Assembly: GCA_003164075.1 (NCBI GenBank) | Contig: PLRZ01000078.1 | Span: forward strand, 1 to 14,580 | Origin: Bryobacterales bacterium | Lineage (GTDB): Bacteria > Acidobacteriota > Terriglobia > Bryobacterales > Bryobacteraceae | Length of the DNA stretch: 14,580 bases | Reading direction: 5' to 3' | Part shown: positions 1 through 6,466 of the stretch, piece after piece | How positions within the stretch are numbered: the first letter of the stretch is position 1 | Layout of the letters: every line of letters begins with the position of its first letter | Notes under the pieces: model-generated | Database searches by the model: none | Told to the model about the DNA's origin: nothing | The model's input: only the letters and a program-made list of their open reading frames with translations | Program-made: the position numbers and the translations under genes

Positions 1-186
1 GTTTCGGTCTTTCTGCATGCCTTCGTCGATTATCCTTTTTCGCGTCCCGCCCTCGGTGCGTGGCCGATCCTCATCCTCGCCATGCTGGCTGCGGCCGCAC
101 CACGGAACGTTCGAAGGCACGAATCCGGTGGCGGCGCAGTCTCAAAGACCCTCAATCCGCCCGTCACGGGCAGCCATCTGTGCTGA
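1..186 (+). CDS. O-antigen ligase/polymerase-like membrane protein, C-terminal fragment (5' end outside window)
   Basis: Frame 1 is open from the first base to a TGA at 184-186, giving 61 residues with no start because the gene begins upstream. The peptide contains FLHAFVDYPFSRPALGAWP followed by a hydrophobic stretch ILILAMLAAAA and then a polar tail of about 28 residues. An H-x-(F/L)-V-D-(Y/F)-P motif followed by R-x-P-A-L and a last membrane helix is typical of the C-terminal end of Wzy_C/O-antigen ligase family proteins, which join or polymerise lipid-linked glycans on the periplasmic face of the inner membrane. That the fragment ends such a protein is inference from about 30 residues. 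It lies 295 bases upstream of the NusG-like gene and may belong to a preceding polysaccharide operon or to the same locus. Confidence 0.6.
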   Translation, partial: VSVFLHAFVDYPFSRPALGAWPILILAMLAAAAPRNVRRHESGGGAVSKTLNPPVTGSHLC

Positions 187-481
187 CGGACATCGGAAAA
201 GCCTCCTCCTTACAAAAGCTGGATTCTGTTAAAAGTGTAGACCACGTTTAGATAAATCACGCCACACCCTATTCCCTGAGAACATTCCTTCCGATGTAGT
301 ACATATAGTCGTACGAACGTAGTTTGATGGATCGCTTAACACTCTGAGCAGAGATTGACGGGCAGCCCGGCAACAGCATTTTGACTACTCGTGGCTGAAC
401 TCATGTCCGGACGGTTGAAACCAGGGAGATCGTCGGCAACAACGGCGCCCCAGACGGTTCAGCCAGGAAAATAGGATTCTT
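187..481. other. Non-coding leader region upstream of the NusG-like gene
   Basis: These 295 bases hold no convincing gene: open frames that enter it start inside the upstream fragment in the wrong frame. It is more AT-rich than its surroundings between about 225 and 345. A TATAGT hexamer (304-309) resembles a -10 box but has no good -35 partner, and TTGACG (355-360) and TTGACT (381-386) resemble -35 boxes without a good -10. A small palindrome CTCTGAGCAGAG sits at 342-353. The promoter for the nusG-like gene is probably here, but I cannot place it. Confidence 0.4.
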
Positions 482-1084
482 ATGTCCCTCGAAATCGTCC
501 ATCGGAACGTAGTGCCGGAAGTGCCGCCGTTTGCAGGTCAACCGGGACCGGGCGGCAACGTGTGTGAATTCCCTGCCACTCCGGAGGTCCTGGCCTGGTA
601 TGGAATTCACGTAAAATCGCGCTGTGAGAGCCGGGTTCACCAGGAACTCTCCGACAGAGGTTTTGAGACCTTTCTGCCGATGCACCGCGAGAAGCGGCGA
701 TGGTCCGATCGTACCAAGACCATAGACGTGCCGTTGTTTCCCGGTTATTTGTTCTGCAAATTTGAACTCACGCACCGGTTCCGGATACTGAATGCGCCGG
801 GCGTCGCGCGGATTCTGGGCGCCGGCTCCACCCCCATTCCGATCAGCGAGGCCGAAATCCGATCTGTCGAGGCCCTTGTGTCCTCCAGGACCGCCCTCGT
901 GCCATGGCCTTTTCTCCAGATAGGCCAGCGCGTGCGCATTGCCTACGGACCCTTGGCGGGTGTCGAAGGGATTGTGGCCAGGGCCGAAGATGGCCGTTCC
1001 AGAGTGGTGGTCTCCGTGACCATGCTCCAGCGGGCCGTCGCCGCCGAGATTGACCGTGAGTGGATCGGCGGTCTCGCCAGTTAG
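482..1084 (+). CDS. NusG/UpxY-family transcription antitermination protein
   Basis: A 200-residue specialised NusG paralogue. After a variable N-terminus of about 38 residues, the NGN domain runs from WYGIHVKSRCESRVHQEL (residue 39) through FLPM, VPLFPGYLFCKF and GVARILG to about residue 135. A KOW-like C-terminal domain follows (about 145-178, GQRVRIAYGPLAGVEGIV). The L-FPGYLF motif is a hallmark of the NusG/RfaH/UpxY superfamily, whose members bind RNA polymerase and let it read through long operons. UpxY-type paralogues commonly open capsule or exopolysaccharide loci, which fits this position. The ATG is supported by AGGA at 473-476, five bases upstream. The next gene begins more than 200 bases downstream, so this gene may be its own transcript or the first of a leader-regulated operon. 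No clear ops/JUMPStart element was seen. That it acts on this cluster is inference. Confidence 0.9.
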   Translation: MSLEIVHRNVVPEVPPFAGQPGPGGNVCEFPATPEVLAWYGIHVKSRCESRVHQELSDRGFETFLPMHREKRRWSDRTKTIDVPLFPGYLFCKFELTHRFRILNAPGVARILGAGSTPIPISEAEIRSVEALVSSRTALVPWPFLQIGQRVRIAYGPLAGVEGIVARAEDGRSRVVVSVTMLQRAVAAEIDREWIGGLAS

Positions 1085-1340
1085 GATTATGCCGTGCACA
1101 ATAAGTCGCATCACATAGCGCCGATCTTCTTCCGCGAGGCGATTCCCACGCAGTCTCTTAGTCAATCACGGTGTCGGTGCCAGGGAACTTGGCGGGTTAC
1201 GGCCGCCCCGGCATCACCGCCGGGCTGCGAAGTCCGGACATGACTTTCGAAATAGAACTAATGCGGCATGATCTCAATCGCCTGATTAAGGCGTGCGGCT
1301 GCGATCCATGAAGTCTCACTCACCACTGTGTGCGGCAGAC

Positions 1341-2114
1341 ATGACAGATATCCACAGCCATGTCATCTGGGACGTCGACGATGGCCCGGCTACTCTTGAG
1401 GAATCCATCGTCATGCTCGGCGCTGCCGCCGAGGACGGCACGGCCGATCTGGTAGCCACACCCCACGCGAATCCCCGGTATCCTTTTCAGCACGAAATCG
1501 CATGGCAGAGAATTCGCGAACTGACGGAAGCCACTGGCGGCCGGCCCAGGATTCATCTCGGCTGCGAGTTCCACCTTACCTTCGATAATGTCGACCACTT
1601 GATGGATAACCTCGGCCTTTACACCATCAACGGAAAACAGTATCTCCTTGTCGAGTGTCCCGACTCCCACATTGGCAGGCACACCGAAAGCATTCTGCGC
1701 CGCATTGTAGAGGCGGGGGTCGTGCCTATCGTGGCCCATCCGGAGCGCAATCCCGTCCTGCGCCAGAAGCTCTCTCGCGTCGAAGGCTGGGTGGAATCGG
1801 GTTGCCTGCTGCAGTTGACCGCTCTTTCCGTCACCGGGGGCTTCGGCGCATCCGCCAGGGAAGCCGCTCTACGTCTCCTGGACCGGGGCCTGGCGCACTT
1901 CGTCGCCAGCGATGCCCACGACCCTGTCAGACGTCATCCCCGTTTGGGCGAAGCCCGGCAGCTTGTTCTCTCCCGATACGGTGAAGACGCGGCGGAGATT
2001 TTGTTCAGCGAGAATCCACGCGCCGTAGTCGAAGGTACGCCACTTAGCGGAGGGAAACAACTCGCCTGGCAGCGGCCCGTCCGTTGGTACCAGTTCTGGA
2101 AAGCGCCCTGCTGA
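1341..2114 (+). CDS. CpsB/CapC-type PHP-domain protein-tyrosine phosphatase
   Basis: A 257-residue protein of the CpsB/CapC/YwqE PHP family, metal-dependent phosphatases that remove phosphate from the tyrosine cluster of bacterial tyrosine kinases controlling polysaccharide export. Metal-binding motifs visible in order: DIHSH (H5, H7), ATPH (H42), GCEFH (E76), VAHPER (H133) and SDAH (D191, H193). DDGP after the first motif and the total length are also typical. I chose the ATG at 1341 because family members start almost directly with M-x-D-I-H-x-H. An in-frame GTG at 1293 and an ATG at 1308 would add 16 or 11 residues, and none of the three starts has a good ribosome-binding site. Its likely substrate is the tyrosine-rich tail of the kinase at 4096-6330. 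Unusually for this pair, it is separated from the export/kinase block by about 665 non-coding bases. Confidence 0.9.
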   Translation: MTDIHSHVIWDVDDGPATLEESIVMLGAAAEDGTADLVATPHANPRYPFQHEIAWQRIRELTEATGGRPRIHLGCEFHLTFDNVDHLMDNLGLYTINGKQYLLVECPDSHIGRHTESILRRIVEAGVVPIVAHPERNPVLRQKLSRVEGWVESGCLLQLTALSVTGGFGASAREAALRLLDRGLAHFVASDAHDPVRRHPRLGEARQLVLSRYGEDAAEILFSENPRAVVEGTPLSGGKQLAWQRPVRWYQFWKAPC

Positions 2115-2192
2115 TCGCCATTCCGCGGCTTATATCTATGTCGCCGGGCCGCCGGAGGCTGAACTCACTCCACGATATCTGTACGCTTAGTT

Positions 2193-2406
2193 CAGAACTC
2201 CTGATGTCGTGGAATGTGCAGTGAGCCGGAGGTGGGGCAGGCGGTGCTCGCCTGCCCGCCCGCGCCGAATTAGGCCCGCTGCTCGAATAGGATCGAGGGC
2301 AGGCGAGCACCGCCTGCCCCACCCGCGAAGCTCTCGCCATCGAAAGGAATGGCTCAGCCCATTTTCCCCGCCGGGCTGAAATTGCCGGGCGACATCAGGA
2401 GTTCTG
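2193..2406. mobile_element. Putative 214-bp miniature inverted-repeat transposable element (MITE)
   Basis: The element starts with CAGAACTCCTGATGTCG (2193-2209) and ends with its exact reverse complement CGACATCAGGAGTTCTG (2390-2406). Immediately outside both ends is the same pentamer TAGTT (2188-2192 and 2407-2411), as expected for a 5-bp target-site duplication made at insertion. No transposase is encoded inside, so it would be a non-autonomous element mobilised in trans. It carries an internal double REP-like hairpin (2231-2323). Seen directly: the repeats and duplication. Inferred: past mobility. The parent transposase family is not identifiable from the ends alone. A caveat is a short local inverted repeat (2169-2179 with 2203-2213) that crosses the left boundary. 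Confidence 0.55.
2231..2323. repeat. REP-like double palindrome (BIME-type), 27-bp perfect inverted repeat
   Basis: The 27 bases at 2231-2257 are the exact reverse complement of 2297-2323, separated by 39 bases. Each arm is itself a hairpin: in the left arm GGGCAGGCG (2235-2243) pairs with CGCCTGCCC (2249-2257) across a 5-base loop, and the right arm mirrors this. Two head-to-head GC-rich palindromes are the layout of a bacterial interspersed mosaic element built from REP units. Such units are dispersed by REP-associated tyrosine transposases and can act as transcript-end stabilisers or terminator-like structures. The copy number in the genome cannot be known from this window. Confidence 0.75.
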
Positions 2407-2580
2407 TAGTTCTCCGCGCGGCTCTCGTCGCCAATCGAAAAGAGAAAATACTTTCAGTCACGGCTGAACCGGCTCTTCCCAATTCTCAACCTGCGCGGAG
2501 TCAGTAGTTTGAATGGACATCGCCGGCTGTGTTCAGGCACAGAAAACAAGAAACAGGGCCGGAATAGGTGAATTGACTTA

Positions 2581-2609
2581 TTGACGCTGTACAATCCACG
2601 TGTTACTTT
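2581..2609 (+). promoter_or_regulatory. Candidate sigma-70-type promoter for the export/kinase block
   Basis: TTGACG (2581-2586) is followed after 17 bases by TGT-TACTTT, that is, a weak -10 hexamer (2604-2609) preceded by the TG of an extended -10. Transcription would begin near 2616, ahead of the small ribbon-helix-helix gene. The -35 box is good but the -10 matches the consensus at only three of six positions, so this is a candidate only. Confidence 0.3.
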
Positions 2610-2779
2610 TGTGTCCAGCCTGACTGGTGCTTAGTTTTCATCTCTGGAAGCTAAGTAGCCGGGCCATAGCTTGGGACGCTCTCGCCCAGGCCTAAGTGAA
2701 AGCCACTAGATGTGACTTGAGGGGCGAAGCTACGGCCCCGGCAAGTCCCCCTTCCCCCGCTCCGGGTTCAAGGTCCCCT

Positions 2780-3106
2780 GTGAACATTCGCAATCGTCTC
2801 ATCAATTTTCGCGTCACCGACGACGAACTCCGTCGCCTCAAGACCGTTTCCGTCTTGCGAAATGCCCGTTGCCTCTCCGATTTCGCGCGCTCGGCCATCC
2901 TCGACACCGCGCGAGAGTTCGAGGGACCTCCCGAAACCCAGGGACCCACAGGCGGCCAGTTCGAAGCCTTCGACCGGCGTCTCGCCAGTCTCGAAGCCAA
3001 CATGGCTCGGCTCCTGGAAGCTTTTGCCAGGCCAAGTCCACCACGGTTGGTAAATGATTCTACTCGCGAATTGCTCCATGCGAGCGACACTCTTCCCGAC
3101 AGATAG
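2780..3106 (+). CDS. Small ribbon-helix-helix protein with C-terminal coiled coil, unknown function
   Basis: A 108-residue protein. Residues 6-12 (RLINFRV) look like the DNA-contacting beta strand of a ribbon-helix-helix fold, followed by two predicted helices (about 14-26 and 32-43, the latter LSDFARSAILD). This resembles Arc/MetJ/MobC-type small DNA-binding proteins. A Pro/Gly/Gln-rich linker leads to a helix with a perfect heptad pattern: F61, F64, L68, L71, M75, L78 and F82. The GTG at 2780 is preceded six bases earlier by AAGG (2770-2773), and the domain starts right there. A GTG at 2696 would add 28 low-complexity residues. The stop lies only 10 bases before the export protein start and overlaps its weak ribosome-binding region (ATAGGT), suggesting coupled translation. 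I infer a dimeric regulator of the export block, possibly autoregulatory. A role in partner-protein binding is also possible. Confidence 0.7.
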   Translation: MNIRNRLINFRVTDDELRRLKTVSVLRNARCLSDFARSAILDTAREFEGPPETQGPTGGQFEAFDRRLASLEANMARLLEAFARPSPPRLVNDSTRELLHASDTLPDR

Positions 3107-3116
3107 GTTCCATTTC

Positions 3117-4076
3117 ATGCGCCTCTTTCTCTCGACAATCTTGCTCACCGTAGCGCTGGCATCGCCGCCGGCTGCTTTGGCCCAACAGCGTCCCGCTGGG
3201 ATTCCCGATCTCGGCGCCAACCTTCCCGCCCAGCCGGTCGGACCGAACGACCTTCTCTCCGTCTCCGTCTACGATGCTCCCGAGCTGAGCCGCACGGTCC
3301 GCGTGGGCGCCGATGGCTTCTTCCGCCTCCCCATGCTGAAGCAACTCATCCGGGCACAGGGACTCCTTCCCGCCGAGATTGAAGCCGCTATCGTCACCGC
3401 TCTCCAGCAGGAGCAGGTCCTCGTCGCTCCCTTCGTCACCGTCAACATCGCCGAGTATCACAGCCGCCCCATCTCCGTCGCCGGCGCGGTCAAAATGCCC
3501 CTGGTCTTCCAGGCCGATGGCCCGACCTCGCTGTTGGAAGCCATCGCCCGCGCGCAGGGCCTCCGCGAAGATGCCGGCAGCGAGATTCTCGTTTCCCAAA
3601 CCCAGCCCGGTCCGGACGAGACACCCATCACCCTCACCCGCCGCATCCCCGTCCGCGGCCTGATTGACGACGCCGACCCAGCCCTGAACCTCAAACTCAG
3701 CGGCGGCGAGGAAGTCCGCGTCCCCGAAGCCGGCCACATCTTCGTCGTGGGTAACGTCAAAAAGCCCGGCGCCTTCGCGATCCGCGAGACCGCCGACACC
3801 AGCGTCCTCCAGATGATCGCTCTCGCCGAGGGGCTCGCGCCTTACTGCACCAAGGAAGCCTACATCTACCGCCGGGAAGGCTCCGGCAGCAAGAACGAGA
3901 TCGCCGTGCCGCTCGACAAGATCATGGCCCGCAAAGCCCCCGATGTACCCTTGATCGCCAATGACATCCTCTACATCCCCGACAACAAAGGCAAACGCAT
4001 GACCGTAGGCGCCCTGGAAAAGATTCTCGGAGTGGGCACCGCGTTGGGTGCCGCCTCGATTTACGTAATGCACTAA
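3117..4076 (+). CDS. Polysaccharide export protein (Wza-like, Poly_export plus two SLBB domains)
   Basis: A 319-residue secreted protein that would form or line the outer-membrane or periplasmic part of the polysaccharide export channel. An N-terminal signal peptide is clear: MRLF, a hydrophobic core, then AALA before QQ, with predicted cleavage after residue 22. There is no lipobox cysteine, so unlike classical Wza it is not an obvious lipoprotein. Domain order: Poly_export (about 41-118, starting VGPNDLLSVSVYDAPEL), SLBB 1 (about 119-150, SVAGAVKMPLVF) and SLBB 2 (about 208-240, FVVGNVKKPGAF). The C-terminus ends in a mildly hydrophobic stretch GVGTALGAASIYVMH. I chose the ATG at 3117 because it opens the signal peptide. 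An upstream in-frame ATG at 3054 would overlap the previous gene and spoil it. The kinase gene follows 19 bases after the stop. Confidence 0.92.
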   Translation: MRLFLSTILLTVALASPPAALAQQRPAGIPDLGANLPAQPVGPNDLLSVSVYDAPELSRTVRVGADGFFRLPMLKQLIRAQGLLPAEIEAAIVTALQQEQVLVAPFVTVNIAEYHSRPISVAGAVKMPLVFQADGPTSLLEAIARAQGLREDAGSEILVSQTQPGPDETPITLTRRIPVRGLIDDADPALNLKLSGGEEVRVPEAGHIFVVGNVKKPGAFAIRETADTSVLQMIALAEGLAPYCTKEAYIYRREGSGSKNEIAVPLDKIMARKAPDVPLIANDILYIPDNKGKRMTVGALEKILGVGTALGAASIYVMH

Positions 4077-4095
4077 GACGATTGAGATAACCACT

Positions 4096-6330
4096 ATGCC
4101 TGACAGAACCCCCACGCGCGCCCTGCCTGCTCCTCAGTCCGCGACGGTGCCCGCGATCCCGGAGCGCTACACCGTCTACCCGCCCATGGCTTATGCCGAG
4201 CCTGAGCCGGCAGATTCAGAGCTCCCGCTGTCCCACTACTTCTGGATCCTCCGTCGTCAGAAATGGCGTATCCTGGCGTTCGTCCTGGTCGCCGTGGTCT
4301 CCACCGTGATCGTGTCGGCGCGCCTCACTCCCATCTACGAGTCCACCGCCACCGTCGATATCGACCGCCAGGCCCCCGCCGGCGTAATCGGCCAGGACGC
4401 GCTCCGCATGGCCCCCAATGACGCCGATCAGTTTCTGGCCACGCAGGTCAAGCTGGTCCAGTCCGATTCCGTTCTGCGTCCGGTTGCCGACCGTTACAAA
4501 CTCCCGCTTGTCTCCACCTCCGGCATTCCGGGCCAACCGGCGCTGCCCACATCCCGGGTCCAAAACGCTCCCGTGGTGCTCAAGAATCTCAAGATCACCC
4601 GTCCGCCCAACACCTACCTGCTCCTCATCAGCTACCGCTCGCCCGACCCCGACCTGGCTGCCAATGTGGCCAACGCCGTCGCCGAGAGCTACATCCTGCA
4701 CACCTACAACATCCGCTTCAAGGCCACGGCCGGCCTCTCCGCTTTCATGGAAAAACAGATGGAGGAACTGAAAGCGAAGATGGAGTCTTCCTCCGCCGCA
4801 CTGGTCCAGTTCGAAAAGGACCTCAGCGTGATCAATCCCGAAGAGAAGACCAGCATCCTCTCCTCTCGCCTCCTGCAGTTCAACACCGAATACACCAACG
4901 CCCAGGCCGACCGCGTCCGCAAAGAGGCCGCCTACAACTCCGTCAAGAGCGGCTCGCTCGAAGCCGCCCAAGCCTCCACGCAAGGCGAGCAGCTTCGCAA
5001 ACTGGCCGACCGGCTGGATGAACAACGGGAAAAATTCGCCACCGTGAGGGCGCAATACGGCGCCACCCACCCCGAATACATCAAAGCCAAGTCCACGGTT
5101 ACGGAGTTGGAGCGCCAACTCGATTCCCTCAAGACCAACATCGCCCAACGGGTCAACCTCGAGTACCAGGAGGCCGTAAACCGCGAGTCCATGCTCAAGA
5201 CCCAGGTCGCCGAAACCAAGGCGGAGTTCGACAACCTTAACGCCCGTTCCTTTGAGTACAAGGCCCACAAACAGGAAGCCGATGCCGATAAGGGACTATA
5301 CGAAGAACTGGTCCGCAAGATCAAGGAAGCCGGCATCAACTCCAGCTTTCAGAACAGCTCCATCCGCATGGCTGACGACGCCCGCCCCCCGCTGAGGCCG
5401 GTCTTTCCCAACATGCCCCTGAACGCCACCCTGGCCTTCCTTTTCTCTACCATGATCGCTGTGGGCATCGCCATCCTGACCGATGTCCTCGACAACACCA
5501 TCCGCGACCCCGAACAGATTCAGAAGGGGCTCAAGACCGAGGTGCTGGGCTCGCTTCCTGTCGTCAAGGCATGGCGCGGCCAAGTGCTCCCCATGGTGAC
5601 GGACGGCGAGGGCGCGGGCGGAAAAGGCCTGGTGAAGTCCGGCCGCCTGGCGGATCAGTCTTCGGCCTTCGAGGAGGCTATTCGGACGCTGCGCGATTCC
5701 ATCCTGCTCTCCGACCTCTCCCGCCGTCCGCGAAGCCTGCTCATGACATCGGCTGTGCCGCGCGAAGGGAAGACCACCACCTCGGTCCACTTGGCAGTGG
5801 CCCACAGTCTCCAGAAACGTAAGACTCTGCTGATCGATGCCGATTTGCGCCGCCCTGGCGTACACCCCAAGTTTGGCCTCAAGAACGAACGGGGATTGTG
5901 CGAGGTGGTGAAGGGCGAAGCCGCGTGGCGGGACGTGATACAGAAGGTTGATGGCCTACCGGATCTGGACGTCCTGCCGGCCGGAACAGCATCGCGCCGC
6001 GCCGCCGACCGGTTGGGCGCGGTCTTGGAGCAAATCCTAAAGGAAGCGGAACCCGAGTACGATCTCGTCATGGTCGATGCGCCGCCTCTGCTCGGCTTCG
6101 CCGAGCCGTTGCAGATGGCAGCCGTGGTGGACGGAGTGGTGGTGGTCACGCTTGCAGGTCAGACGAATCGCAACGCGGTGGCCAGCGTCCTGAGTAGCTT
6201 GAATCGGCTGAAGGCTAACGTGATCGGCGTCGCGCTCAATGAGGTACGCGAGGATATGAGCGATCGCTACTACTACTACGGATACTACGGGAAGTACTAC
6301 TCAAAATATTATAAGCCCACGCAGTCCTAA
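4096..6330 (+). CDS. Polysaccharide co-polymerase / tyrosine autokinase (Wzc-like BY-kinase)
   Basis: A 744-residue inner-membrane protein that controls chain length and export and phosphorylates itself on tyrosine. After a proline-rich N-terminus comes a Wzz domain (from about 44, PLSHYFWILRRQKWRI) with membrane helix 1 at about 59-75. A long periplasmic coiled-coil region follows, then a GNVR-type segment ending in RPPLRPVFPNMPLN, and membrane helix 2 (about 445-465). The cytoplasmic kinase domain has Walker A SAVPREGKTTTS (552-563, K559), Walker A' LLIDADLRRP (578-587) and Walker B DLVMVDAPP (656-664). The C-terminus is a tyrosine cluster with ten Tyr at 725-728, 730, 731, 734, 735, 738 and 739. 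Sensor and kinase are fused in one chain, as in proteobacterial Wzc. The likely partners are the SLBB protein directly upstream and the CpsB-type phosphatase at 1341-2114. Confidence 0.95.
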   Translation: MPDRTPTRALPAPQSATVPAIPERYTVYPPMAYAEPEPADSELPLSHYFWILRRQKWRILAFVLVAVVSTVIVSARLTPIYESTATVDIDRQAPAGVIGQDALRMAPNDADQFLATQVKLVQSDSVLRPVADRYKLPLVSTSGIPGQPALPTSRVQNAPVVLKNLKITRPPNTYLLLISYRSPDPDLAANVANAVAESYILHTYNIRFKATAGLSAFMEKQMEELKAKMESSSAALVQFEKDLSVINPEEKTSILSSRLLQFNTEYTNAQADRVRKEAAYNSVKSGSLEAAQASTQGEQLRKLADRLDEQREKFATVRAQYGATHPEYIKAKSTVTELERQLDSLKTNIAQRVNLEYQEAVNRESMLKTQVAETKAEFDNLNARSFEYKAHKQEADADKGLYEELVRKIKEAGINSSFQNSSIRMADDARPPLRPVFPNMPLNATLAFLFSTMIAVGIAILTDVLDNTIRDPEQIQKGLKTEVLGSLPVVKAWRGQVLPMVTDGEGAGGKGLVKSGRLADQSSAFEEAIRTLRDSILLSDLSRRPRSLLMTSAVPREGKTTTSVHLAVAHSLQKRKTLLIDADLRRPGVHPKFGLKNERGLCEVVKGEAAWRDVIQKVDGLPDLDVLPAGTASRRAADRLGAVLEQILKEAEPEYDLVMVDAPPLLGFAEPLQMAAVVDGVVVVTLAGQTNRNAVASVLSSLNRLKANVIGVALNEVREDMSDRYYYYGYYGKYYSKYYKPTQS

Positions 6331-6466
6331 GTCCGGTTAGCAAAGGTGCTCAGAACGGAATACCGAAACGCCAGCTCGCGTGCGTGCTGTGTTGGCGGTA
6401 CTGCCCCGCACCACCTGAACAGGTTGTACCCATAGGGCTGAGCTGTCGAGCTCGTCGCAGGGAGAC

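Larger units (their letters stand above)
2115..2779. other. Long intergenic region with a miniature inverted-repeat element and a candidate promoter
   Basis: No credible coding region on either strand. The first half (2169-2411) is dense in inverted repeats and holds the 214-bp element annotated separately. The second half (2412-2695) is relatively AT-rich with one candidate promoter near 2581-2609. An open frame continues upstream of the GTG at 2780 to a GTG at 2696, but that extension is a low-complexity Ala/Pro/Ser stretch. Confidence 0.6.

Noticed and set aside
17..251. Two short plus-strand open frames (17-232 and 60-251)
   Set aside because: They overlap the ligase-like fragment in other frames and have Arg/Ser-rich compositions with no family features.
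401..1165. 254-residue open frame on the minus strand opposite the NusG-like gene
   Set aside because: It mirrors a gene with clear family motifs, shows no recognisable domain, and is a by-product of GC-rich codon use.
393..2167. 11-base direct repeat GGCTGAACTCA at 393-403 and 2157-2167
   Set aside because: Matches of this length are expected by chance in a window this size and no further similarity surrounds it.
2640..2690. Possible riboswitch ahead of the small ribbon-helix-helix gene
   Set aside because: AAGCTA and TAGCTT can pair around a GC-rich core, but the conserved bases of c-di-GMP or other known riboswitches are not there.
3054..3116. Upstream ATG for the export protein
   Set aside because: It would bury the signal peptide behind 21 residues and overlap the preceding gene; the ATG at 3117 starts the signal peptide.
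3060..4115. 351-residue minus-strand open frame opposite the export protein
   Set aside because: Gly/Asp/Glu-rich low-complexity translation typical of an antisense shadow; the plus-strand gene has a signal peptide and SLBB domains.
4216..5268. 350-residue minus-strand open frame opposite the kinase
   Set aside because: Repetitive Gly/Val/Leu composition without domains; shadow of the strongly C-ending codons on the plus strand.
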